Assembly (NCBI GenBank): GCA_964492495.1
Contig: CAZBKJ010000011.1
Location: forward strand, 1 to 35,694
DNA length: 35,694 nt
Direction of reading: 5' to 3'
Source: CAZBKJ01 sp964492495
Lineage (GTDB): Bacteria > Patescibacteriota > Microgenomatia > UBA1400 > UBA12028
Part shown: in pieces, positions 16,224 through 23,612 of the stretch
Layout of the letters: each line of letters starts with the position of its first letter
How positions within the stretch are numbered: the first letter of the stretch is position 1
Translations under genes and position numbers: made by a program
Notes under the pieces: model-generated
The model's input: only the letters and a program-made list of their open reading frames with translations
Databases searched by the model: none
What the model was told of the DNA's origin: nothing

Positions 16224-17036
16224 ATGGAATTTTTTCTTCGCCTCTACCGCTTCCTCATGGCTCGACCGGCTCTGTACAAAATAAATCTTCACCTCTACAA
16301 ACTATCCCTGCGAGGTTTAGGAATCCTAAATGCGAACGGCCCTGAAGCAACCGGTGAGCACTGGTTTATGAAAGAGGTAGCGAGAAGAAAGAAGGTGAAA
16401 ACTATTATCGATGTTGGAGCCAATACTGATATCTTTGGTATTACTACTTTTCCAGAAGCGACGATTTATGCCTGTGAGCCACATCCGGATACCTTCAAAA
16501 AACTTGCTTCCCTGTATCCCAAAGCAACTCGACGCAAAAAACTAATTCTTTGTAATATAGCTCTGGGTGAAAAAAATGCAACAAAGAAACTCTGGGACTT
16601 TGCAGATGATGCCCCTTTAAAATCAACCCAGCCGACATCCACGCTTTCATCTCTGGATAAAGCCGTTATCGAGAAGATCCACAACCAAAAAGCAAAAAGC
16701 TACCCTGTTTCTGTTCAAACACTTGATACTTTTGTTTCACAACAAAAGATCACTCATATAGACATCTTAAAAATTGATACTGAAGGACATGAGCTTCAAG
16801 TTCTGCTGGGTGCCAAAAAAACTATCCAACGTGGAATGATTGATATCATTCAGTTTGAATTTAATGAAATGAATGTCATTTCAAAAAGTTTCTTCTATGA
16901 CTTTATGCAACTGATTCCAGAATTTCATTTCTATCGACTACTTCCCCATGGTCTGGTCTCTCTTGAAAACTATAGACCACTTACCCATGAAATTTTTGGA
17001 TTCCAAAACATCGTAGCCTCAAGAGAAAAATTATAA
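16224..17036 (+). CDS. FkbM-family methyltransferase
   Basis: FkbM-family proteins are SAM-dependent methyltransferases that often modify sugars or other hydroxyls in surface polysaccharides. The 270-residue protein has TIIDVGANTDIFG (SAM-binding motif I, with Asp in place of the usual Gly after Thr), IYACEPHPDTF (motif II acidic loop) and IDILKIDTEGHELQVLLGA, the FkbM signature near the C-terminus. A preceding helical region of about 55 residues includes FMKEV. No Shine-Dalgarno site is obvious, and the gene follows the 91-residue protein closely. Substrate unknown. Confidence 0.85.
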   Translation: MEFFLRLYRFLMARPALYKINLHLYKLSLRGLGILNANGPEATGEHWFMKEVARRKKVKTIIDVGANTDIFGITTFPEATIYACEPHPDTFKKLASLYPKATRRKKLILCNIALGEKNATKKLWDFADDAPLKSTQPTSTLSSLDKAVIEKIHNQKAKSYPVSVQTLDTFVSQQKITHIDILKIDTEGHELQVLLGAKKTIQRGMIDIIQFEFNEMNVISKSFFYDFMQLIPEFHFYRLLPHGLVSLENYRPLTHEIFGFQNIVASREKL

Positions 17037-17060
17037 ATTTTCTGTGCTACGCTTAGAGTG

Positions 17061-18017
17061 ATGAAGAAATTGTCTTCTCGGTTCCAAGCGTATGTCTTCC
17101 TTCTTATCAACGTAGTTACGTGGGGAGCAGCCCTTCCTATCGTCAAACTTGGATTATCAGATACGACCCCATTTCGCTATCTTTTCTATCGCTTTGCGTT
17201 GGCAATTATTCTCTCACTCCCAGTCCTTTTCTATTTCCTTCCAAAAATAAAGAATCTTCGTACTATTTTGCCTCGTATCCTTCTGCTTGAGTTGATCGGA
17301 ACCACACTTGCCTTGAGTTTGTTGTACATCGGATTAACAAAAACAACAGCGCTGGAAGCAAGTTTAATCACAACGACCACTCCGCTCTTCATCACACTTG
17401 GTGGAATTTGGTTCTTACAAGAAAAAGAAGAACGACAGGAGTGGATGGGTCTATTCATTGCATTTATTGCAACCCTTGCGATGACATTTCTCCCAGCATT
17501 CTTTTCTGGACAACATATGTTTGGAGGAACGTTCACAGGAAATGCGCTGATTTTTACCCAAAACATCGCAACTGCAGTCTATTTTCTGCTTGCCAAACGC
17601 TGGTACAAAAAGATACCGGCTCTATTTGTGTCGACAATAAGTTTTTATGTGGGATTTGTCACCTTTGCTGTACTTAGCCTCTTTGAGGTTGGAGGATCAG
17701 TCAGTGTGATGTGGCAATCAATGGGAAATGATTTGACACACCCATTTGTGTGGCTCATTGCCTTCTATATGGCTCTGTTTGGCTCGATCATAGGGTTGAC
17801 TGCGTACATTAAAGGACAGAATCGTATCGAGGCGTCTGAAGCAAGCATGTTTGGATATCTCCAACCTCTCGTGTACATCCCTTTAAGCTACCTACTACTG
17901 AAAGAGTCTGCAACCGTACTCCAAGTAGTGCCCCTATTTTTCATTCTCATAGGGGTATATATCTCACAAAAAAGATCTATCGTCCATTTTCCCAACCGAA
18001 CTCGCAGTAAAAAATAG
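17061..18017 (+). CDS. EamA/DMT-family transporter
   Basis: Drug/metabolite transporters of the EamA type export or import small metabolites through ten membrane helices. The 318-residue protein is hydrophobic throughout, with two repeated halves. AYVFLLINVVTWGAALPIVKLG opens the first half (shown here up to Gly), and FTQNIATAVYFLLAKRWY opens the second. The ATG at 17061 follows TGCTACGCT by 7 nt; a GTG at 17058 is an alternative. Its 3' end overlaps the convergent NUDIX gene by 41 bp. Substrate cannot be predicted. Confidence 0.88.
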   Translation: MKKLSSRFQAYVFLLINVVTWGAALPIVKLGLSDTTPFRYLFYRFALAIILSLPVLFYFLPKIKNLRTILPRILLLELIGTTLALSLLYIGLTKTTALEASLITTTTPLFITLGGIWFLQEKEERQEWMGLFIAFIATLAMTFLPAFFSGQHMFGGTFTGNALIFTQNIATAVYFLLAKRWYKKIPALFVSTISFYVGFVTFAVLSLFEVGGSVSVMWQSMGNDLTHPFVWLIAFYMALFGSIIGLTAYIKGQNRIEASEASMFGYLQPLVYIPLSYLLLKESATVLQVVPLFFILIGVYISQKRSIVHFPNRTRSKK

Positions 18018-18426
18018 ATTTTTTATAGTTCTCAACCGCAAAAAGAATGTATGGAATGGTGTTTGTAGGTAATTGATCTAAAGCAAACCAACTGAGATCG
18101 TCACATTTATTAGGTTCTCTATTACAAATATTTCCGCTCCATTTTGTACAGATAAAAAAGAAATCAACTCGTTCTCCCTCTTCTTTTGGATTTTTCCGAG
18201 ACATAACTTGAGTGAACTGAGTAGAAACGTCGATACAATTAATTCCTATTTCCTCATTCGCCTCACGTAAAATAGCCTCAAATGGAGTTTCATTTTTTTC
18301 AACATGCCCAGCTGGAACACTATATTTTCCGTCCTCAAAACCAGTATTAAACCTACGTGCAAGCAGAATTGTGTTCTTCTTTAATAGAAATAGATGAACG
18401 GCAGGAACAATTGTATGACGATTCAT
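17977..18426 (-). CDS. NUDIX hydrolase
   Basis: NUDIX enzymes cleave nucleoside diphosphates linked to another group. The 149-residue protein has the full box as GHVEKNETPFEAILREANEE followed by IGI, with the REANEE metal-binding core. The N-terminal strands (AVHLFLLKKNTILLARR) fit the fold. Substrate unknown; oxidised nucleotides or sugar nucleotides are possible. A TATCAT candidate -10 lies 9 nt before the ATG. It lies downstream of infB on the same strand but has its own promoter signal, and it overlaps the transporter gene tail to tail. Confidence 0.85.
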   Translation of the reverse strand: MNRHTIVPAVHLFLLKKNTILLARRFNTGFEDGKYSVPAGHVEKNETPFEAILREANEEIGINCIDVSTQFTQVMSRKNPKEEGERVDFFFICTKWSGNICNREPNKCDDLSWFALDQLPTNTIPYILFAVENYKKSIFYCEFGWENGR

Positions 18427-18450
18427 GATGATCGTATGATAAAAAAGAAG

Positions 18451-19866
18451 TTAAATTTCTTTAATCGTGTAGCATTCAAGAACATCTCCAATTTGGAAAC
18501 GAACTGTGCCACGAAAGACCACACCGCACTCGGCTGGTGCTTTGACAAGCTCAACATCTTGCTTCCCATGTTTCATGGAACGAATTCGTGGATCACCAAT
18601 AATTTCGTCATCACGCTTTAAGTGATAATAGATGTTTTGTCCTCTAGAAAGCTCTCCAGTTGTCACCTTACATCCGGCAATCTTTTCGCCCTTCATCTCA
18701 AACTGGGCGATGACCTCTGCGGTTCCTAATACTTGTTCATTTGCTTTAGGATTTAAGAAGGCAAACACTTGCTTCTCTAGATCCTCAAGGAGTTCATAGA
18801 TAATTCGATATGTTTTTACTTTTACCTGATGTGTCTCTGCCAAACTCTCGACAGATTTTGGAAACTTGACACTAAAACCTAAGATTCGCGCACCCATTGA
18901 TTGCGCAAGAAGAATATCTGATTCGTTGATGTCTCCAACTCCAGATGCAACAACAGCAATTTCAGGAGTCATACTTCCCAAAAGTGCTTCCAGAGAACCT
19001 GCAACATCAGCTTTAATCATCAGACGAAGCTTTGTATCATCAACAGCCGTAACGGTGTGTGATGCATGTTTTTCTTCCCCGTGCTTGGTTGCTTGAACAC
19101 TCATTCCAACATCAGGAATTTGACTCCATCCCACAACTTGAACTGGCATTGCTGGCAATGCTTCTGTCACAAGTTTTCCACTTGCATCACTCATGGCACG
19201 AACTCGTTCAAGTTGTTGACCACAGTAAAAATCTTGACGATTTTTTAAAGTTCCCTGCTCTACTAAGATCGTGGCATAAATACCACGTTTTGCATCTTTT
19301 CCTGATTCAATAACGACACCACGAAAGGGTTCGGATGTATCACTCTTTAAATCTTGAATTTCTGCAGTAAGCAAAATGAGGTCTAAAAGGTCAGTAATTC
19401 CTTTTTTTGTTTTTGCACTTACTTCAACAGCACTGGTATTTCCACCAAAACCTTCTAAGAACACTTCTTGTTCAGCAAGTTGGGTTTTGACTTTAATAAC
19501 GTCTGCACCAGGCATATCGATTTTATTTATGGCAACGATATACTCTACTTCAGCTTGCTTGATATGCTGGATTGATTCAATTGTCTGTGGTTTTACACCA
19601 TCATCTGCAGCAACGACGAGCACAACGACATCCGTGACGTTTGCACCTCTTGACCTCATCTTCGAAAATGCCGCATGGCCAGGAGTATCCAAAAACGTGA
19701 GTTTTTTTCCATCATGCTCAATTTGATATGCTCCAATATGCTGAGTAATTCCACCCGCTTCAGATGATGCAACATCAGTCTTTCTGATTGCATCCAAAAG
19801 TGAGGTCTTGCCGTGATCGACATGCCCCATGATTGCAATAACTGGTGGACGAGTAAGTAATGACAT
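18451..19866 (-). CDS. infB: Translation initiation factor IF-2, minimal form
   Basis: IF-2 is the GTPase that places initiator tRNA on the 30S subunit and promotes subunit joining. The 471-residue protein starts almost directly at the GTPase domain: GHVDHGKTS (G1), FLDTPGHAAF (G3) and NKID (G4), followed by the elongation-factor-like domain II and the C-terminal domains through VVFRGTVRFQIGDVLECY. The whole N-terminal region found in most bacterial IF-2 proteins is absent. It starts 11 nt after the nusA stop, with only an A-rich spacer and no Shine-Dalgarno site, so it may depend on coupling. nusA-infB is a classic pair; rimP, ylxR and rbfA are not here. Confidence 0.96.
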   Translation of the reverse strand: MSLLTRPPVIAIMGHVDHGKTSLLDAIRKTDVASSEAGGITQHIGAYQIEHDGKKLTFLDTPGHAAFSKMRSRGANVTDVVVLVVAADDGVKPQTIESIQHIKQAEVEYIVAINKIDMPGADVIKVKTQLAEQEVFLEGFGGNTSAVEVSAKTKKGITDLLDLILLTAEIQDLKSDTSEPFRGVVIESGKDAKRGIYATILVEQGTLKNRQDFYCGQQLERVRAMSDASGKLVTEALPAMPVQVVGWSQIPDVGMSVQATKHGEEKHASHTVTAVDDTKLRLMIKADVAGSLEALLGSMTPEIAVVASGVGDINESDILLAQSMGARILGFSVKFPKSVESLAETHQVKVKTYRIIYELLEDLEKQVFAFLNPKANEQVLGTAEVIAQFEMKGEKIAGCKVTTGELSRGQNIYYHLKRDDEIIGDPRIRSMKHGKQDVELVKAPAECGVVFRGTVRFQIGDVLECYTIKEI

Positions 19867-19877
19867 TTTTTTTATTT

Positions 19878-20969
19878 TTATGCTGCGTTTTCTTGAGTTT
19901 CTACAGTTGATTCAGCTATCTCTACATTTTCTTGAGGCTCTTCGGCACTAAACTCTGTCTGGGCTGATTCTGGCTGAGTTGTTTCCCCAACGATGGTAAT
20001 GTGCCATCCTGTTAATTTAGCTGCAAGGCGAGCATTTTGTCCATTACGACCGATCGCAAGCGAGAGCTGGTCATCTGGACAGACTACTTTGGCAGATTTA
20101 TCTTTTTCATCGAGTGTCACTTTTAAGTGCTCTGCTGGAGCAAGTGCTGTTTGAATGAAAATACGAGCGTCTTCTGCATGCTGGATAATATCAATCTTTT
20201 CATTGTTGAGTTCCTTGATGACTTCTTGAACTCTTACTCCTTTTTGTCCGACACAGGCTCCGACAGGGTCAACCCCTTCTTGTGACGATGCAACGGCGAG
20301 CTTTGTACGCACTCCCGCTTCACGAGAAATTGCGACAATCTTTACCGCACCAGATCCTACTTCAGGAACTTCACGCTCAAAAAGCTTTGCAACTAAATTT
20401 TTATCTCCTCTGGAAACGATAATTGTCTTTCCTCTATGGGTATCACGAATGTCCTTAATATAGAACGTAAGACGAGTATTTATTCTGTAGTATTCACCTC
20501 GCATTTGCTCTTCAATCGGCATCCAGGCTTGTCCTCTACCGATATCTACAATCACATGCTTATCGTCAAATCGTAGTACCGTACCGGGAGTAAGGGTTCC
20601 TACTTTTCCAGAGTAATCGGCAATAATTGCATCTTTCTCTGCTTCACGAACCTTTTGCAAGATCACTTGCTTAGCCGTTTGCGCTGCAATACGACCAAAA
20701 CCTGGTGGAGTGACATCTTTTTTCGGAGTAACAGAAACATCAAAAACCTTTGATTCTCCTGTCTCATCATTCATTTCTACCTCATACTGTTCTTCATTGA
20801 ACTCTTCTGTAGAGTGTACTAATTGCCAATCTTTTCGAAATGCGGCTTTCATTGCTTCTTTGATCGCATCAATAATCGTATGGACTTCGATTCCACGCTC
20901 TGATGCGATTTGAGCAAGTGCAGATGCAAATTCCGATCTGGCTGATGAATTTGATTGTGAAGCGGCCAT
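19878..20969 (-). CDS. nusA: Transcription termination/antitermination factor NusA
   Basis: NusA binds RNA polymerase and nascent RNA and modulates pausing, intrinsic termination and antitermination. The 363 residues comprise the N-terminal polymerase-binding domain (ALAQIASERGI, IDAIKEAMKAAFRKD), an S1 domain (GTVLRFDDKHVIVDIG) and tandem KH domains (VGACVGQKGVRVQEV; LAIGRNGQNARLAAKLTGW). An acidic tail of about 35 residues replaces further repeats. The start has a strong AAGGAG site 6 nt upstream. The leader contains a promoter and an intrinsic-terminator hairpin, consistent with autoregulation. Confidence 0.96.
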   Translation of the reverse strand: MAASQSNSSARSEFASALAQIASERGIEVHTIIDAIKEAMKAAFRKDWQLVHSTEEFNEEQYEVEMNDETGESKVFDVSVTPKKDVTPPGFGRIAAQTAKQVILQKVREAEKDAIIADYSGKVGTLTPGTVLRFDDKHVIVDIGRGQAWMPIEEQMRGEYYRINTRLTFYIKDIRDTHRGKTIIVSRGDKNLVAKLFEREVPEVGSGAVKIVAISREAGVRTKLAVASSQEGVDPVGACVGQKGVRVQEVIKELNNEKIDIIQHAEDARIFIQTALAPAEHLKVTLDEKDKSAKVVCPDDQLSLAIGRNGQNARLAAKLTGWHITIVGETTQPESAQTEFSAEEPQENVEIAESTVETQENAA

Positions 20970-21001
20970 AAAAATACTCCTTCGTACGTACTTCTTGCTG
21001 T

Positions 21002-21027
21002 AAAAAAAGGTGGGAGCCCCACCTTTT
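21002..21027 (-). terminator. Attenuator-like intrinsic terminator in the nusA leader
   Basis: On the minus strand, AAAAGGTGGG (21027-21018) pairs perfectly with CCCACCTTTT (21014-21005) around a 3-nt loop. The U-tract totals seven T. It lies between the nusA promoter and its ribosome site, so transcripts must read through it to express nusA-infB. The stem is symmetric and could also act on plus-strand transcripts. Confidence 0.8.
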
Positions 21028-21050
21028 CAATAACCTCGTAACTAAAGTGT

Positions 21051-21079
21051 AGTTTAACACTTCTGGAAAAAAGAATCAA
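21051..21079 (-). promoter_or_regulatory. nusA-infB promoter
   Basis: TTGATT (21079-21074) and TAAACT (21056-21051) are separated by 17 bp on the minus strand. Transcription would start near 21044, giving a leader of about 75 nt that contains the terminator hairpin and the Shine-Dalgarno site. The remaining gap up to 21181 shows no other feature. Confidence 0.6.
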
Positions 21080-21181
21080 ACCAGGGCATTCCCCTATGGT
21101 TCTCAACAAAAAGCATTCACTATTTCATCCCAGTTTTTGCAGGTGATTTTTTTGAGAAAGATTGTATTGCTGGTAAAGTGA

Positions 21182-21568
21182 TTACAAACGAAGCCACTGG
21201 ATGAGGATTTCTTTTAACTTTGGTGCGTTCTGCGTGATTTCCTCAAGATCATCAAAAATGATGATTCCTCGTATATTTGAAAGCCACTTCACCATTCCGG
21301 ACTCCTCATTCATGATAGGCTTTGCTTTTTTGTCTTCTTTTTCTTGTGTTCCCTTATGCAAGACTAGAGCGACCTTTTTTTCTTTATTCAGGATAGTAAA
21401 GGTCAGACGATCATGTTGTTTATAGACGTAGTTGAGTGCATTCCACTTTATATTTTCAGCTAGTTCTGGTTCTGCATTCAAAATAATTTTTCTGACAAAT
21501 TCAACCTGTGTTCGTTGATTATCTTCAAGACTATCTAAAAACTCGCTAATTGTTGTGTGTTTTACCAT
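21182..21568 (-). CDS. DUF1801 (YdhG-like) protein
   Basis: DUF1801 proteins are small soluble proteins of uncertain function, with a fold related to frataxin/YdhG-type domains. The 128-residue product from ATG 21568 (MVKHTTISEFLDSLED) has the family pattern of an N-terminal helix, PELAENIKWNALNYVYKQH and a C-terminal strand-helix region. An in-frame longer start at 21613 would run through the tRNA-derived repeat and lacks a ribosome site. A TATACA -10 candidate (21585-21580) lies 11 nt upstream. Identification is by motif resemblance. Confidence 0.7.
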   Translation of the reverse strand: MVKHTTISEFLDSLEDNQRTQVEFVRKIILNAEPELAENIKWNALNYVYKQHDRLTFTILNKEKKVALVLHKGTQEKEDKKAKPIMNEESGMVKWLSNIRGIIIFDDLEEITQNAPKLKEILIQWLRL

Positions 21569-21591
21569 CTTAATTTCTTTGTATACTTGTA

Positions 21592-21607
21592 ATGCGGAGA
21601 GGGTGGG
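21592..21607 (+). repeat. Copy of the tRNA-Ser(UGA) 3' end
   Basis: The 16 bases ATGCGGAGAGGGTGGG are identical to 22760-22775, which is the 3' end of tRNA-Ser(UGA) read in reverse. The following bases (tctcaagccc) loosely resemble a T-arm. No 5' half of a tRNA is present. It lies directly upstream of the DUF1801 promoter. Confidence 0.7.
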
Positions 21608-21657
21608 TCTCAAGCCCGTGCAATGTTATAAAATATTAAAAATTATTGAGAAGTTTT

Positions 21658-22503
21658 TTACTTAAAATTCTCCACTCTAATGAGTTTTCCTGTTTGTAGA
21701 TCAAAAAAAGCGATCTGACGAACTTCTTCCACAGTGCCTTTCCATGAATCATCTCCATAACTAACAACTAGTTGTGGATTATTTATTCCATAAATACCTA
21801 TTAATTTGCCGGTGGCTGTTCCGGATGATGTTGTGCCGTTCCAAGTTGTGCCAGTAACATTAAAATTTCCAGTTATTTTAATCTTTTCTCCCGTGCTTAG
21901 AGAGTAAGTAGAAATAGAGTTGCCACCACCATATGTTTTACAATTTTCTCCAGAAATAACGATATAACCATTCTTATCCAAAAGCGCTCTAACTAGACCA
22001 CTCTCATTTCCAGTCGTTACTACTTGAGTGATAGTACATACAGAATTCTCACCACTATAAGGCACCATTACATCCGTCAGCTTTTTTTGAACTAAACTAG
22101 AAACTAAATAGTAAGATCGATCATTGTTATGATCGGTCTCAATTAGCCACCCAGATGATTGACCTTCCAGTCCTTTGAGACCAAAGGTGTATATATTAAG
22201 AATTGAATTTGTGGAAATGTTCTCGAGCTGTGGATACTGAGGAAGTATATTTTCTACAAAATAGTTGGTTTCCTTTTCTTTAATAAAATCCTCTTCCGTA
22301 GATCTACTATTTTCTTCTTTCATATTTGGAACTTTTGTTTGTAACTGTGAACTTTGAAAGGCTAGTTCCTCTTGAAGGTTCCTATTTTGAATAGATATCA
22401 CAGTTATCAGAATCACACAGGCAAGCAAACTGATTCCACCAACTATTTTTGATAAAGAAGTGACTTCTTTGTCTTTTTTTCCTAGATAATTAACTACTTC
22501 CAT
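21658..22503 (-). CDS. Membrane-anchored extracytoplasmic protein, function unknown
   Basis: The 281-residue protein has a cytoplasmic start of about 19 residues, one membrane helix (KIVGGISLLACVILITVIS), a Glu/Gln/Lys-rich stalk (about 41-77) and an extracytoplasmic domain of about 200 residues. That domain is rich in Ser, Thr, Gly and Asn and contains two Cys. I recognise no family. A TAACAT -10 candidate (22516-22511) lies 7 nt before the ATG. The gene is bracketed by two copies of a tRNA-Ser 3'-end sequence (21592 and 22635), so acquisition as a single-gene insert is possible but unproven. Confidence 0.7.
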   Translation of the reverse strand: MEVVNYLGKKDKEVTSLSKIVGGISLLACVILITVISIQNRNLQEELAFQSSQLQTKVPNMKEENSRSTEEDFIKEKETNYFVENILPQYPQLENISTNSILNIYTFGLKGLEGQSSGWLIETDHNNDRSYYLVSSLVQKKLTDVMVPYSGENSVCTITQVVTTGNESGLVRALLDKNGYIVISGENCKTYGGGNSISTYSLSTGEKIKITGNFNVTGTTWNGTTSSGTATGKLIGIYGINNPQLVVSYGDDSWKGTVEEVRQIAFFDLQTGKLIRVENFK

Positions 22504-22634
22504 ACTTGTTATGTTACATGAAAACTTGTTTTTTTTCTGCTGCCGTTAAACCAAAAAAATTCAAATCATGAAAATTAGTGGTTCCTATCAATCTAAGTGG
22601 AATTAGTCAGTCCTGTGAGAATTTTTTGATTTTA

Positions 22635-22647
22635 GCGGAGAGGGTGG
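22635..22647 (+). repeat. Second copy of the tRNA-Ser(UGA) 3' end
   Basis: GCGGAGAGGGTGG repeats bases 22762-22774 of the tRNA-Ser(UGA) 3' end in the same orientation, 127 bp away. The minus-strand sequence from about 22720 to 22635 is about the length of a tRNA-Ser and ends like one. It lacks a good T-arm, so it may be a decayed tRNA or only a repeated end. Confidence 0.6.
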
Positions 22648-22662
22648 CACCCAAGGGGCATG

Positions 22663-22685
22663 GATCAGGCACTACGTGCTTGATC
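22663..22685. repeat. Strong hairpin between the tRNA-Ser copies
   Basis: GATCAGGCAC (22663-22672) and GTGCTTGATC (22676-22685) pair over 10 bp with one G-U on the plus strand and a 3-nt loop. No T-run follows. It lies between the two copies of the tRNA-Ser 3' end. Confidence 0.6.
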
Positions 22686-22727
22686 GTAGATTCGGGACAA
22701 GCCACGATTCCATCTCGTCCATATCAT

Positions 22728-22756
22728 CTAGAATTGAACAATTTGCTAAATTCTAG
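22728..22756 (-). other. Hairpin directly after tRNA-Ser(UGA)
   Basis: CTAGAATT and AATTCTAG form an 8-bp stem with a 13-nt loop, starting 6 nt beyond the tRNA 3' end on the minus strand. There is no T-run, as with the hairpin after tRNA-Ser(GGA). Confidence 0.5.
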
Positions 22757-22762
22757 CCGATG

Positions 22763-22849
22763 CGGAGAGGGTGGGATTCGAACCCACGAAGAGCTTTCAC
22801 CCTTAGTTGTTTTCAAGACAACCGCACTAGACCACTATGCGACCTCTCC
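22763..22849 (-). tRNA. tRNA-Ser (anticodon UGA)
   Basis: The acceptor stem GGAGAGG pairs with CCTCTCC. The anticodon arm is GTTGT-CTTGAAA-ACAAC with anticodon TGA. A long variable arm and the T-arm GTGGGTTCGAATCCCAC follow. Discriminator is G, and CCA is not encoded. The 5' part is very similar to the tRNA-Ser(GGA) gene at 15703. Confidence 0.96.
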
Positions 22850-22861
22850 ATACACTTCAGA

Positions 22862-22867
22862 ATTATA
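22862..22867 (-). promoter_or_regulatory. -10 box of tRNA-Ser(UGA)
   Basis: TGGTATAAT on the minus strand gives an extended -10 with TATAAT ending 12 nt before the mature tRNA 5' end. Confidence 0.6.
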
Positions 22868-22886
22868 CCAGAGGAAAGGTAGAAAA

Positions 22887-23210
22887 TTATAATCCGAGTT
22901 CCGCCTTGGCTTCTTCACTCATCATGTCACTCACCCAAGGAGGATCAAACGTCAGAACGATTTGTACTTCTTTATCAACATCAACATTTTCAAGACCATA
23001 CAGCGCATCTTTCACCATCATTTCAAACGTCGAAGCCATTGGGCATCCAGGGGTTGTTAATGTCATCGTGATACAAATTTTTGGTTTAATCTCAGATTGA
23101 ATGACTACTTTATAGACTAGCCCTAAATCAACAATATTAATATGTAATTCCGGATCAATTACATTTCGCAGTCTTTCATACACCTGCTCTTGTGTTACAA
23201 ACTCGCCCAT
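22887..23210 (-). CDS. sufT: SufT/MIP18-family (DUF59) iron-sulfur assembly factor
   Basis: DUF59 proteins help deliver or mature iron-sulfur clusters. The 107-residue protein has the family hallmark pattern: VIDPELHINIVDLGLVYKV, then LTTPGCPMASTFEMMV with the conserved Cys, and VLTFDPPWVSDMM at the C-terminus. It has a clear AAGGAG site before the ATG at 23210. It lies 3.4 kb from sufU on the same strand, separated by redox genes, rather than inside the sufCBDSU run. A role as a SUF accessory factor is inferred from family and proximity. Confidence 0.9.
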   Translation of the reverse strand: MGEFVTQEQVYERLRNVIDPELHINIVDLGLVYKVVIQSEIKPKICITMTLTTPGCPMASTFEMMVKDALYGLENVDVDKEVQIVLTFDPPWVSDMMSEEAKAELGL

Positions 23211-23225
23211 AGTGTCTCCTTACTC

Positions 23226-23259
23226 AAAGAGGCCCATCAACAGATGAGCCTCTTTTTTT
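23226..23259 (+). terminator. Terminator-like hairpin between sufT and the 71-residue gene
   Basis: AAAGAGGC (23226-23233) pairs with GCCTCTTT (23248-23255). An inner CATC/GATG stem extends it. Seven T (23253-23259) follow on the plus strand. Both neighbours are transcribed from the minus strand, where only three T follow the stem, so termination there would be partial. It sits just upstream of the sufT ribosome site. Confidence 0.5.
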
Positions 23260-23276
23260 AAAAACCTATTCACTTC

Positions 23277-23492
23277 TTAGGCTGCTGGTGCTGATTTTTT
23301 AAGCACCGGCATTCCTGTTCGCTTGGTCTCTATGACCATATAACCAGCTGGAACTTCAGTGAGTAATCCATCGCGCTGATCACGTGCGAAGTAATAAATA
23401 CGCTGTACTCGGCCATTTTTCAACTTAACTTCACGTGTGTGAAGATAGTAAGTCTGACCCTTAGAATTTGTATACGGAAGCGTTCCTGCCAT
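23277..23492 (-). CDS. Small conserved-looking protein, 71 residues, unknown function
   Basis: The ATG at 23492 follows AAAGGAGG, one of the best ribosome sites in the window, with a TACAAT -10 candidate at 23519-23514. The product is a compact basic beta-rich protein (GQTYYLHTREVKLKNG, IYYFARDQRDG, KRTGMPVLKK). I recall similar short proteins in CPR genomes but cannot name a family or function. A longer in-frame reading to 23582 lacks a ribosome site. Confidence 0.7.
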   Translation of the reverse strand: MAGTLPYTNSKGQTYYLHTREVKLKNGRVQRIYYFARDQRDGLLTEVPAGYMVIETKRTGMPVLKKSAPAA

Positions 23493-23612
23493 GCTCCCTC
23501 CTTTTATTAAATAATTGTATCCTGGATTGCCTCTGGCACCAGGCTGGACTCGAGCTTCACAATAGCAAGTCTCTACTTCCACGTCAAGAGGACAAAGAGA
23601 TAGTTTTTTTCA

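Noticed and set aside
22578..22892. Plus-strand open frame of 104 codons containing GEGGIRTHEELSPLV
   Set aside because: It is a read-through of the antisense of tRNA-Ser(UGA); this type of peptide is a well-known false protein prediction.
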